NCBI GenBank assembly: GCA_035285325.1
Contig: JAYKJB010000061.1
Span: 1-64,000 of the forward strand
Reading direction: 5' to 3'
Length of the DNA stretch: 64,000 nt
Source of the DNA: Candidatus Sericytochromatia bacterium
Lineage (GTDB): Bacteria; Cyanobacteriota; Sericytochromatia; S15B-MN24; JAQBPE01
The position numbers and the translations under genes were made by a program. Positions 55,055-63,462 of the stretch are shown here, piece after piece. Position 1 is the first letter of the stretch; each line of letters begins with the position of its first letter. The notes below the pieces were generated by a model. It was not told where the DNA came from, did no database searches, and saw only the letters and a list, made by a program, of their open reading frames with translations.

Positions 55055-56965
55055 GTGTCGAATCCCGTGTGGGACGTCATCGTCATCGGCGGCGGCCACG
55101 CCGGGGTCGAGTCGGCGCTGGCCTCCTCGCGTCTGGGCGCCAACACCCTGATGGTGACGCTGAATCTGTCGGCGATCGCCACCATGCCGTGCAATCCGGC
55201 CATCGGTGGACCGGCCAAGGGGCACCTGGTGCGCGAGATCGACGCCTTGGGCGGAGAAATGGGCAAGGCCGCCGATGCCACCGCCTTGCAGGTGCGGGTG
55301 CTGAACGAATCAAAAGGGCCGGCAGTGCAGGCCCTCCGAGCGCAGAGCGACAAGGCCCGCTACAGCGCCTATATGACAGACATCTGCCATTCTCAGCCCA
55401 ACTTGAGCTTGAAAGAAGGCCACATCGACGCCCTGGAAGTCGGCGCTGATGGCGAGCTGATTCTCACCAGTGCGCAGGGTGAGACGCTGCGCGCGCGCGC
55501 GGTGGTGGTGACCACGGGCACCTTTTTGAATGGGATCTGCCACACGGGCGATCGCCAGACCGTGGCCGGCCGGGCGGGAGAACCCTCGGCCCAGCGCTTT
55601 TCCGACAGCTTGAGGAAACTCGGCTTCGAACTCCATCGTCTCAAAACCGGCACGCCGCCTCGCCTCGATGCCGCAACCATTGACTACCAGCGCATGAGCG
55701 AAGAGCAAGGCGACGAGGCACCGCCTCCCTTTTGCCTCGATCACGACCCGACCAGGCCGCCCAATCCTTTGCCACGTCTGTCCTGCTGGCTGACCCACAC
55801 CACGCTGGAAACGCACGCGGTGATCCAGGCCAACCTGCATCGTTCCCCCATCTACGGGGGGCAGATCGCCAGCATCGGTCCGCGCTACTGTCCCTCCATC
55901 GAGGACAAGGTGGTGCGCTTCCCGGACAAGGAGTCGCACCCCGTTTTTGTCGAACCTGAGACGGCGCTGCAAGATGTGATGTACCTGCAGGGATGTTCGA
56001 CCAGCCTGCCGGAGGACGTTCAGGACGCATTCGTCCGAACGATTCCTGGCCTGGAGCAAGTCCGGATCGTGCGATACGGCTACGCCGTGGAATACGACTG
56101 CATTCCGGCTACCCAGTTGCACGCGACGCTGATGACCAAGCAGGTGCCAGGCTTGTTCACGGCTGGCCAGATCAACGGCACCAGCGGCTACGAGGAAGCG
56201 GCCGCCCAGGGCCTGGTCGCGGGCATCAACGCCGCCCACTGGGCCCTGGGCCGCGCCCCTGTCGTCATCCCTCGCACCCTGGCCTATATCGGAACCTTGA
56301 TCGACGACCTGGTAACCAAGGATATCCGCGACCCTTATCGCATGCTCACCTCGCGCTCTGAGCACCGCCTGACCCTCCGACAGGACAATGCCGACCAGCG
56401 TCTGACGCCACTGGGACGCGAGATCGGCCTGATCGATGACGAGCGCTGGCGCCGCTTCGAGGCCAAGTGCGAGGCGATCGCCCAAGGACTGGCCTGGCTG
56501 AAACAGGCCAAGGTTTATCCGGGCTCCCCGCTCGCCCAACGCCTGCAAGCCCAGACCGGCGAATCGATCGAACGGGTCTACACACGCGAAGAGTTGCTAC
56601 GGCGCCCGCCCATCCCGGTGGAACTGCTGTTGCCCGATCCTGAGGAAGCGGGCTTCAGCCTCGCTCCCGCGGTCGCCTGGCAACTGAGCATCGAGGTGAA
56701 GTACGAGGGTTATATCAAGCGCCAGCAGATGGCCATTGAGCGCCAGCAACAACTGGAATCCAAGGGATTGCCGGCCGACCTGGACTATCGGGCGATCAAA
56801 GGGCTGTCGCGCGAAGCGCAGGACAAACTGGACCGCATTCGGCCCCGCACGATCGGACAAGCCTCCCGCGTGGGCGGTGTCACCCCCGCGGACATCTCGC
56901 TACTCCTGGTCTTTCTGGCGCTCTCGGAGCGGAAGGAACGGGACAGACTGGAGCCCGTCGGCTGA
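55055..56965 (+). CDS. mnmG: tRNA uridine-5-carboxymethylaminomethyl modification enzyme MnmG
   Basis: FAD-dependent enzyme that, with MnmE, modifies the wobble uridine of several tRNAs; 636 residues, normal length. Dinucleotide motif VIGGGHAGVE near the N-terminus, then TMPCNPAIGGPAKGHLVREI, the flavin-region signature GPRYCPSIEDKV, and GLFTAGQINGTSGYEEAAAQ. The C-terminal helical domain is complete. GTG 55055 gives the family start MSNPVWDVIVIGGG; a TTG eight codons upstream is less likely. No mnmE or rsmG is adjacent. Confidence 0.97.
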   Translation: MSNPVWDVIVIGGGHAGVESALASSRLGANTLMVTLNLSAIATMPCNPAIGGPAKGHLVREIDALGGEMGKAADATALQVRVLNESKGPAVQALRAQSDKARYSAYMTDICHSQPNLSLKEGHIDALEVGADGELILTSAQGETLRARAVVVTTGTFLNGICHTGDRQTVAGRAGEPSAQRFSDSLRKLGFELHRLKTGTPPRLDAATIDYQRMSEEQGDEAPPPFCLDHDPTRPPNPLPRLSCWLTHTTLETHAVIQANLHRSPIYGGQIASIGPRYCPSIEDKVVRFPDKESHPVFVEPETALQDVMYLQGCSTSLPEDVQDAFVRTIPGLEQVRIVRYGYAVEYDCIPATQLHATLMTKQVPGLFTAGQINGTSGYEEAAAQGLVAGINAAHWALGRAPVVIPRTLAYIGTLIDDLVTKDIRDPYRMLTSRSEHRLTLRQDNADQRLTPLGREIGLIDDERWRRFEAKCEAIAQGLAWLKQAKVYPGSPLAQRLQAQTGESIERVYTREELLRRPPIPVELLLPDPEEAGFSLAPAVAWQLSIEVKYEGYIKRQQMAIERQQQLESKGLPADLDYRAIKGLSREAQDKLDRIRPRTIGQASRVGGVTPADISLLLVFLALSERKERDRLEPVG

Positions 56966-56983
56966 ACGATCCATCCAGCCGAC
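56957..56983 (+). terminator. Hairpin at the end of mnmG
   Basis: A perfect 8-bp stem (GTCGGCTG / CAGCCGAC, 11-base loop) spanning the mnmG stop codon, between convergent genes. It is followed by C/G-rich sequence with no T-run, so it is a weak terminator candidate. Confidence 0.4.
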
Positions 56984-56998
56984 CCGGGGGAGGTCAGC

Positions 56999-57424
56999 TC
57001 AGGGCTTCACCTCAATGCTTCGGGTCGACACGCTGCCGCCAAAGCTTTGCACCTCAAGGACCCAGCGCCCAGGCGCAAGGCCCGGCACCTTCACATCGAG
57101 CTTGAAGGGAACGAGGACCTGCATGACGGGCTCCGTGGTCACCCGCCGCAACCAGGGCCGAACGGTGACAACCCCGTCTCCCGTCATCACCTCAGGCTCC
57201 GCGCAAGCCCAGCTGGGGTCAGGGAGATTTCCCTGCAGATGCACGACAAAGGCCTGCTTGGGCTTGAGGGTCGGCGGCGCGTCGACCGTATCGAGATAGC
57301 CAAGTCGCCGATTCGCCTGGTCCTCGCGCGGTGCCTGTGACTTGGCAGCCATCGCGAGGGCAGCTTGTCCGAGCAATCCGATCGTCACGAGTCCAAGGGC
57401 CAAGAGCCCGGTCCTGTGCTTCAC
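56999..57424 (-). CDS. Small exported protein of unknown function
   Basis: A 141-residue protein with a signal peptide (LLALGLVTIGLLGQAALAMA) and a mature part of about 115 residues that looks like one beta-sandwich (KPKQAFVVHLQGNLPDPS; VLVPFKLDVKVPGLAPGRWV; a final SVSTRSIEVKP). No family recognised. GTG 57422-57424 is well supported by AAGGAGG eight bases upstream. It lies downstream of the LysM gene, behind a terminator-like hairpin. Confidence 0.75.
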   Translation of the reverse strand: MKHRTGLLALGLVTIGLLGQAALAMAAKSQAPREDQANRRLGYLDTVDAPPTLKPKQAFVVHLQGNLPDPSWACAEPEVMTGDGVVTVRPWLRRVTTEPVMQVLVPFKLDVKVPGLAPGRWVLEVQSFGGSVSTRSIEVKP

Positions 57425-57445
57425 GCCTGATCCTCCTTCAAGGGA

Positions 57446-57469
57446 AAGGGGCGCCCGCAGGCGCCCCTT
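57446..57469 (-). terminator. Terminator-like hairpin after the LysM gene
   Basis: A perfect 10-bp stem (AAGGGGCGCC / GGCGCCCCTT, 4-base loop), 14 bases past the stop of the LysM gene on the minus strand, followed by TCCCTTG. It probably ends the LysM transcript, with some read-through into the small exported gene. Confidence 0.65.
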
Positions 57470-57483
57470 CGAATTTGGTCGCT

Positions 57484-60400
57484 CTAGGGCGTCCGGCTTG
57501 ACTCTTGAACGGCGTTGAGCAAGGCATCCGCCGTCCGGCCATCCACATAGGGGGTGTACACCGCCTGCCCCTTGTCATCCTTGAAGCCCGCCGCGATGTC
57601 CCGCCTCCGCTTGAAGTCAAGAATCGCCTCGGTGGTCGATTCATCGAACTGGCCGCTCGTCGGCACCGCGTAGCCCAAGGCTGCGAGATACTGCTGGACC
57701 AGCTGACGACCTTCCCGGGAACCCACCTCGGGACCGATGGACGACGCTTGCAAGCGAGCCGCCTCACGGGCCGCGGCCTCCATGGTCTCGTTTTGCCGGA
57801 GGTCCGGATTCTGCAGCAAGCGCAGGGCCACCGTCATCGTTTCCCGGGTCCGCGCATCAACGTACTCGTTGACATCGGCTTGCGGCTTCCCATCCCCCCC
57901 CAGCACCTGATACGACTGCTTGATGCCGGCCAAGCGCTTGAAATGAATCACGGCCGCAGCGGTCGGGCTGACGGGCATCCCTTGCGCATCGGTTTTGGGC
58001 TGGCCATCCGCCCCCTTTTCGAAATAATCGCCCGTCACTTCCACCTCATATCCGAGGTTTTTCAGCAACGTTTGGAGACCCTTCCGGTCCGCTTCGGTGC
58101 CGGTATCAGGACCCACAGCGGTCTGCGGGTAGGCACTGACCTCGCGCCAAAAAGCGTCGAAATTGGAGCCTTCCGGCGCCAGGTTGAACTGCTTGACCAG
58201 CTCTGCGCGTTGACTCCCGCTAGGGGCGGCGGGCACGGGTGCGGACGCCGTCTCTGGGGCCGCAGGAGCCTGAGCCGCAGGGCGAGCGGTCGCTGGGGGC
58301 GTCGATGGCGCCACCGGAGTCGCAGCGTTGGGCGGGACGGGCCCTGTGGGCGGTGTCACCGAGGGCGGGGCCGCTTCACCCCGCCGTGGCGGCGCAGAGG
58401 GAGCTGGAGGCGAAACCGGCAGGTCAAGCTTCCAACCAGGCAAGATGAAATCCGGATTCTGGCTCAGGTTGGGGTGACGCTTCGCGTTGGCGTCGACCAG
58501 GTCGCGCCAGCGCCTGGGGTCACCGAGCCGCTGGCCGGAGATATCCCACAATGTATCGCCCTCCTTGACCGTATAAGGAGAGGGCGGAGCGGGGGGAGCG
58601 GCCGGAGCCGCTGCGGGGGCGGCAGGAGGAACCGCTGGCCCAGCCGGGGAGGCCACGGGAGCGGTCGACGGAGCCGAAGGCGACGCAGGGCCCTGCGGGG
58701 AAGCTGCCGGTGTTGAGGGCGCCGCAGGCCCCTGAGCGGGGGCCGCCGGAGTCGCAGACCCCTCCCCGGGTTTCGTGGGCCCGGCTTGACTGGTGGGAGC
58801 AGGGCCGGTCACCTCTGTCGGCGGCACGGCCGCAGGCGGCGGCGTCACGATGATGCCTTGCTCTTCCAGACGAGGGCGCAAGGCAAGCACCTCCGCAGGA
58901 GGCATGCCCTCAAGCCGAGCTTTCATGGCCTCAAGGACCTTGCGAGTTTCCGCGTCGCCCGTCGTCGCCAGTTCGCTCGACAACGCTGCCAGCAGCGCGG
59001 TCTTGTAGGCCTTCGCCTCTTCTTCGCTGCCAGGCGCGGTCGTGGCGGGCGCAGCCGGGGCAGTCTGACTCGCCTGGGGAATCTTGATGCGCGTGCCGAC
59101 CCCAATCACCCCGTCTTCACCCAGGGAATCAAACAACTCTTTATTGGCCGCGTAAATTTCTTCCCAGCGCTTGGCATCACCCAATTCTCGACGCGCAATG
59201 TCCTCCAACGTGTCCCCGTCGCGCAATTCGTAGTAGCGGAACCCCGGTTCAATGCGATCCGCATCGATCCGCTCACTGACATCGCGGGCCGCTTGGGCTT
59301 CGCCCAGCTTCGCCACATTGCCGGTGGTGCCCATCAAGCTCAGGGCCCCCAGGGCACGACCTGGGTTGCGCAGCGCCCAGCCTGCCGCGCCCAAGGGAAC
59401 GGCCACCGGGGCCGTCAGAATCTCCCAGGGCGACGGCACGCGAATCTTGGAAATGGCACTCCAGCTGAGATCAGGCAACGCAATCCGGGGGAGCAACTCC
59501 AAGCCCTTGCGAAGCGTTGCAATCGTGCCCTCATAGGCCGCATCCAAGGCGGCGCCGATCGCGACCGGCACATTGCCGACCACGCGGGCATAATCCCCCA
59601 CCGTCTTCGGCGCATCCAGCACGTTCTTGACGGCCTTGCCGCCTTCCGCGATCTTCTCGCCAACCTTCCCGACGTTGTCGATCCCGGCGCCGACGGAGGC
59701 CCCGGCCCGCTCGAAACGACCGATCTTCTGTCCCTTGAGCAGGGATTCGACCAGCTGGGCCGTCCGGGGTTGGGCCACGGTCGCCGCCTTCAGGGCGTCG
59801 AGTTGCCCCTTGTAGCCGGCCCGCAGGGCATCGTCCGTGGTGGTGTTCATCAGCGTGTTCAGCCGCTTCATCTGCGCGGCGATCGCCTCGGCGGATTTCA
59901 CATTCGCGGCCCCCGCGATCAGGGCGGCATTCGGCCCCGAGGACATCAACAGCTTGGTGGCCACCGGAAGTTGCGCGGCGGCCGTCTTGCTGACGCCGTG
60001 CTTGGCCAGTTCCGCGGCAATCGCCTCGGGTTTCATGCCGGCCTTGAGCGCCTGCGTCGCATACCGATAGGCTTGAGATGCCCCCACGTGCTTGCCACCC
60101 GCGCTCATCACGCGCGTGACGGCCTCATCGCCGAGACCACTCGCGGCAATGTTGGTGGCCAGCTTCTCGGCCAGACCACGCTTCGCCAAGCGCGCGGCCA
60201 CGTCCTCTGCGTATGTCGCCGTCAGGGCGGCCAGCTTCTTGTTGTAGGCCGCACCCTTCAGGGTGGAGCCTGCCAGCTCCGCAACGGCCTTCTTCGAGGC
60301 GATGTGCCGCGCGAAGTCGTCGGTCACCTGCGTGGCCGCCTGGGTCATCGTGGCCGTGGGCTGGGCGACTTTGGTGGCCTTATCGGCCTTGGACAGGGCA

Positions 60401-60807
60401 CCCGTCGTCAGCACCATGGTCAGCACCTGGAAGCCGGCGCGACCCACCAGTTCGCCGTAGCGGCCGTCCTTGTAGGCCGTGGTGTAGGGTTGCGCGATGG
60501 CCTGCACCGCCTGAGCAGGGTGCGTGGCCATGTAGACCAGCCCCTTGGCGGTGGTAATGGGGTTGGTCGTGACGAGCGTGTAGAGGCCCGCCACCGTTTC
60601 GGTGCCCTCGCGCACGAAGCCTTCGAAGAAGCCCATCACGTGGTTGGGTTCGGCCTTGGGGCGTGCCGCCGCGGGCGCGTCTGCCGCCGGTGAAGCCGCC
60701 GCGTCACGGGCAGGAACTGGCCTCCCAGCATCGTCCGAGGGCCGCACGGGAACCGGGTTTGCTGGCCGGCCGGCAGGCGAGACGGACTTGTTGAGGTCGG
60801 AAGCCAT
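57484..60807 (-). CDS. Large LysM/peptidoglycan-binding protein with polymorphic-toxin-like N-terminal region
   Basis: A 1107-residue protein without a signal peptide. After a Pro/Ala-rich start, residues about 55-130 read FFEGFVREGTETVAGLYTLV, NPITTAKGLVYMATHPAQAV and KDGRYGELVGRAGFQVLTMV. This is the layout of the segment that precedes toxin domains in Rhs-type and other polymorphic toxins. An Ala-rich helical region follows (about 130-510). LysM domains lie at about 524-575 (LRDGDTLEDIARRELGDAKR) and 744-795 (VKEGDTLWDISGQRLGDPRR), separated by a Pro/Ala linker. Two PG_binding_1-like domains lie at about 895-985 and 1030-1100. No toxin domain is recognisable at the C-terminus. ATG 60807 has AGGAGG nine bases upstream. 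Function unknown; a non-Sec-exported cell-wall-binding protein is one option. Confidence 0.7.
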   Translation of the reverse strand: MASDLNKSVSPAGRPANPVPVRPSDDAGRPVPARDAAASPAADAPAAARPKAEPNHVMGFFEGFVREGTETVAGLYTLVTTNPITTAKGLVYMATHPAQAVQAIAQPYTTAYKDGRYGELVGRAGFQVLTMVLTTGALSKADKATKVAQPTATMTQAATQVTDDFARHIASKKAVAELAGSTLKGAAYNKKLAALTATYAEDVAARLAKRGLAEKLATNIAASGLGDEAVTRVMSAGGKHVGASQAYRYATQALKAGMKPEAIAAELAKHGVSKTAAAQLPVATKLLMSSGPNAALIAGAANVKSAEAIAAQMKRLNTLMNTTTDDALRAGYKGQLDALKAATVAQPRTAQLVESLLKGQKIGRFERAGASVGAGIDNVGKVGEKIAEGGKAVKNVLDAPKTVGDYARVVGNVPVAIGAALDAAYEGTIATLRKGLELLPRIALPDLSWSAISKIRVPSPWEILTAPVAVPLGAAGWALRNPGRALGALSLMGTTGNVAKLGEAQAARDVSERIDADRIEPGFRYYELRDGDTLEDIARRELGDAKRWEEIYAANKELFDSLGEDGVIGVGTRIKIPQASQTAPAAPATTAPGSEEEAKAYKTALLAALSSELATTGDAETRKVLEAMKARLEGMPPAEVLALRPRLEEQGIIVTPPPAAVPPTEVTGPAPTSQAGPTKPGEGSATPAAPAQGPAAPSTPAASPQGPASPSAPSTAPVASPAGPAVPPAAPAAAPAAPPAPPSPYTVKEGDTLWDISGQRLGDPRRWRDLVDANAKRHPNLSQNPDFILPGWKLDLPVSPPAPSAPPRRGEAAPPSVTPPTGPVPPNAATPVAPSTPPATARPAAQAPAAPETASAPVPAAPSGSQRAELVKQFNLAPEGSNFDAFWREVSAYPQTAVGPDTGTEADRKGLQTLLKNLGYEVEVTGDYFEKGADGQPKTDAQGMPVSPTAAAVIHFKRLAGIKQSYQVLGGDGKPQADVNEYVDARTRETMTVALRLLQNPDLRQNETMEAAAREAARLQASSIGPEVGSREGRQLVQQYLAALGYAVPTSGQFDESTTEAILDFKRRRDIAAGFKDDKGQAVYTPYVDGRTADALLNAVQESSRTP

Positions 60808-61233
60808 CTGTTGTTCCTCCTGACGCCTCCCCCTGGGGGGCACGCAATTTCAATTCAAGCGGCCCGCGGACGCGACCGCAAAGCCAGAAAACCAGTCACT
60901 CTCCGGAATACACCAAGGCAGCTTATCGGGCTCGGCGGACCAGAGCTTGCGCCAAGCGCACCCCCTGGTCGGGGGAGGCCCCAAGCATGTCCTACCCATC
61001 TGGAAAGCGCTCACAACCAAGTAGAGGAGCGATTGACAGGCATTTAATATCTGCCCGGCGCAAGCGGATACCTGACTAAGGACTGGTTAAGCCGAGCCAA
61101 GGACTGAGTGGGGCTCTGCGGGCCGATTCTCCAGCCCCAAGGGCCTCGGAGGACATGAGCAGCGGGAAAGACATAAACAAATATTTCACGAAAAATTAAA
61201 GTTCAGAGACGATCACGCCGCGGGGGCACGCCA
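60808..61233. other. 426-base intergenic region without recognised gene
   Basis: It lies between the Yip1-like gene's 3' end and the LysM gene's 5' end, so it should hold the LysM promoter. I see no coding frame with support, no RNA gene and no clear minus-strand -35/-10 pair. The right part (about 61170-61205) is strikingly AT-rich for this genome. A TTGACA at 61033-61038 on the plus strand has no -10. Confidence 0.6.
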
Positions 61234-61842
61234 TCACGCCACCAGCAAGGCGGTCGTCAGCAAGGTCAGGACCCCGGCCAGAACGGGCATCGCCACCAGC
61301 AGTAACTCTGCCAGCAATAACGCCAAAGAGGCCTGATTACCGGTCAGCCCCATCACGCCTCGGAGGGCCGCCAACAGGCCCCGCAGACAGGCCAGAAGCG
61401 CAATCAGGCCCACCAGAGCAGCCCAGGATGGGCCCTGCCCCCCCGACAGGCCCCACGCGCAGGCGGGCCCCACCAACATGAGCGGCAGGGTGGCGAACGA
61501 CACGGCTGCCACCAGACCCTGCCAGGCCCCTCGCCCCCCGAGCAGCGAGCCGGTGGCAAACAACGCGGCACTGACGATCAGGCTCCCCCACAGCAACCAC
61601 CCCAGCGCCACCGCGAACGTGGAGGCCAGGGGTACCAAACCAGCCGGCGCGAGAGAGAAGGCCAAGCAAGCGGCCACGAAAAACAGCGCGGCCAAGGCCT
61701 GTGTCAGTGGCAAGGCGTCACCCCAAGCCGCAAAGGCTTGGTCGGGGCGAAACATGACCCGATACCAGAGCAGGATGCCCCGGGGAGGCTCGCCCGATCC
61801 GGGCGGCGAAAGGACAGGCGCAGCGGCTTCCATCAGGCTCAT
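61234..61842 (-). CDS. Yip1-like multi-spanning membrane protein
   Basis: A 202-residue, very hydrophobic protein with about five TM helices (from residue 45 to the end: ALAALFFVAACLAFSLAPAG; FAVALGWLLWGSLIVSAALF; and others). The N-terminal lead YRVMFRPDQAF resembles the entry segment of Yip1/YIP1-family proteins, for which no precise bacterial function is known. The ATG overlaps the sppA stop (ATGA), so it is translationally coupled to the protease. Confidence 0.6.
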   Translation of the reverse strand: MSLMEAAAPVLSPPGSGEPPRGILLWYRVMFRPDQAFAAWGDALPLTQALAALFFVAACLAFSLAPAGLVPLASTFAVALGWLLWGSLIVSAALFATGSLLGGRGAWQGLVAAVSFATLPLMLVGPACAWGLSGGQGPSWAALVGLIALLACLRGLLAALRGVMGLTGNQASLALLLAELLLVAMPVLAGVLTLLTTALLVA

Positions 61843-62819
61843 TCCAGCAACATCAGCGGGACGCGATCATACAGCCGCGAGGCCAGCGCAGGATTCCCTC
61901 TGGCCACATTCGAGACCAGGTCGGAGCGAACCGCCAGAAGTTTCCAGAGTTGCTGCCAATCGTCCCCGTCGAGTTCTTCGGCCTCGGTGTCTTTCGGCAA
62001 ACGCGCCACGCGTCGGGCTTCGTCCTTGGCGACTTCGAAATTGCCCAAGCCGTCGACAAGACCCAGTTCCTTGGCCTGACGCCCGGTATAGATCCGTCCC
62101 TCTGCCAGGGCGCGAACCTTGTCGAGCGGCCACCCTCGTCCTTTCGCCACCGCATCCAGAAACAGGGCGTAGGTGTCGTCCACGATGCCCTGCAAGAGGC
62201 GTCTCTCCTCCGGTCGCATGGTGCGATCCGGCGAGGCAATGTCCTTGAGACGACCCGCCTTGATCGTCACACTACGCACCCCCACCTTGCCCATCAAGCC
62301 CTCGTAGTTGGCCAGATGCATGATGACGCCGATGCTGCCCGTCAGCGTCGCAGGGTTGGCCACGATCCGATCGGCGGCGGCTGCAATCATGTAGCCCCCG
62401 GAGGCACAGACATCGCCCATCGACACGACGATCTTGACCCCTTTTTCCCGTTTCAAGCGCATCAATTCGTCATAGATTGCCTGGGAGGCCGCCGCCGATC
62501 CCCCGGGACTGTTGATCCGAATCAACAGCGCCTTGGGCGGGTCTTCGCGCAGGCGGGCGATCGCCTTGGTCAGAGAGCGGCTGCTGGCTTTTCCTCCGGA
62601 CAGACCGCCTCCGCCATCCCCCTCGAGGATCATGCCATCCACCGACAGCACCACCAGGTCGGCCGTGGGCGCCGCCCAGGCGCGCGACAGCGACGGCGCA
62701 GCGGCGCCTGGCATCGCCCCACCTCGCGGCGCATCTTGAGCGCGGTCACGCCAGACGCCGACCGCGGCAAAGGCGCAGGACACGGATAGGGTCAGCGCAA
62801 CCAGCTTCTCGAAATTCAC
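61839..62819 (-). CDS. sppA: Signal peptide peptidase SppA (short form)
   Basis: Membrane-bound S49 serine protease that removes leftover signal peptides; 326 residues, the single-domain form. An N-terminal anchor (about 5-22) precedes the S49 core: LLIRINSPGGSAAASQAIYD, the nucleophile serine in DVCASGGYMIAAAAD, TGSIGVIMH, and the general-base lysine in IKAGRLKDIASPDR. GTG 62817-62819 immediately follows the tmk stop with GGGAGG six bases upstream. Operon: ycf45-type gene, tmk, sppA, Yip1-like gene. Confidence 0.92.
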   Translation of the reverse strand: MNFEKLVALTLSVSCAFAAVGVWRDRAQDAPRGGAMPGAAAPSLSRAWAAPTADLVVLSVDGMILEGDGGGGLSGGKASSRSLTKAIARLREDPPKALLIRINSPGGSAAASQAIYDELMRLKREKGVKIVVSMGDVCASGGYMIAAAADRIVANPATLTGSIGVIMHLANYEGLMGKVGVRSVTIKAGRLKDIASPDRTMRPEERRLLQGIVDDTYALFLDAVAKGRGWPLDKVRALAEGRIYTGRQAKELGLVDGLGNFEVAKDEARRVARLPKDTEAEELDGDDWQQLWKLLAVRSDLVSNVARGNPALASRLYDRVPLMLLE

Positions 62820-63458
62820 CTAGGACCTCCCTGTCGCCACACCCAAACGCGCGGCGATCGCCGTGCGCAACGCCGCTTGAACCTCGCTGGGGCTGGCCGA
62901 GGCATCCACCACGACGAAACGTTCGGGTTCAGCCTGCGCCAGCGCCAGATAGCCCGCGCGCAAGCGGTGGTGAAAGGCGATCGCCTCCACCTCGAGGCGG
63001 TCGACCTGACGACTCGCCACAATTCGCTCCAACCCGATTTCGGGCGCGAGATCCAGCAGCAGGGTGAGGTCGGGCCGCTGACCGCCAGTCGCGAGCTGAT
63101 TGAGCGAACCGATCAGGGCCTGGTCGAGCCCACGCCCGAAACCCTGATATGCCAGCGTGGAATCGGTAAAGCGGTCACACAGGACCACACTCCCCTGCGC
63201 CAGCGCGGGGCGCACCACGGTTTCGACGTGCTGGGCGCGGTCGGCCGCGTACAGAAGCAACTCCGCCAGTGGCACGAGCTCTCGATTGGCCGGTTTCAGC
63301 AAGATCTCCCGAATCTGTCCCCCGATCGGGGTGCCCCCGGGATTCTTGGTCGTGACGACGGTGTATCCGTCCACCTCCAACCACGCCGCCAGCTGATGCA
63401 GCTGGCTGCTCTTGCCTGCCCCTTCCGGGCCTTCCAAAGTGATGAAAAAACCTCGCAT
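62820..63458 (-). CDS. tmk: Thymidylate kinase
   Basis: Phosphorylates dTMP to dTDP for DNA synthesis; 212 residues. P-loop LEGPEGAGKSSQLHQL near the N-terminus, the DR(F/Y) motif in VLCDRFTDSTLAYQGFGRG, and LLLDLAPEIGLERIVAS before the LID. ATG 63458 fits the family start MRGFFITLEGPEG; a frame extension to 63503 would overlap the upstream gene. It follows that gene's stop by 4 bases. Confidence 0.95.
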   Translation of the reverse strand: MRGFFITLEGPEGAGKSSQLHQLAAWLEVDGYTVVTTKNPGGTPIGGQIREILLKPANRELVPLAELLLYAADRAQHVETVVRPALAQGSVVLCDRFTDSTLAYQGFGRGLDQALIGSLNQLATGGQRPDLTLLLDLAPEIGLERIVASRQVDRLEVEAIAFHHRLRAGYLALAQAEPERFVVVDASASPSEVQAALRTAIAARLGVATGRS

Positions 63459-63462
63459 CCCA

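Noticed and set aside
58786-60693. A 635-codon plus-strand frame over the LysM gene
   Set aside because: Antisense shadow of an Ala/Pro-rich gene; no family signal.
61033-61060. A TTGACA on the plus strand in the 60808-61233 gap
   Set aside because: No -10 hexamer at 16-18 bases and no plus-strand gene follows.
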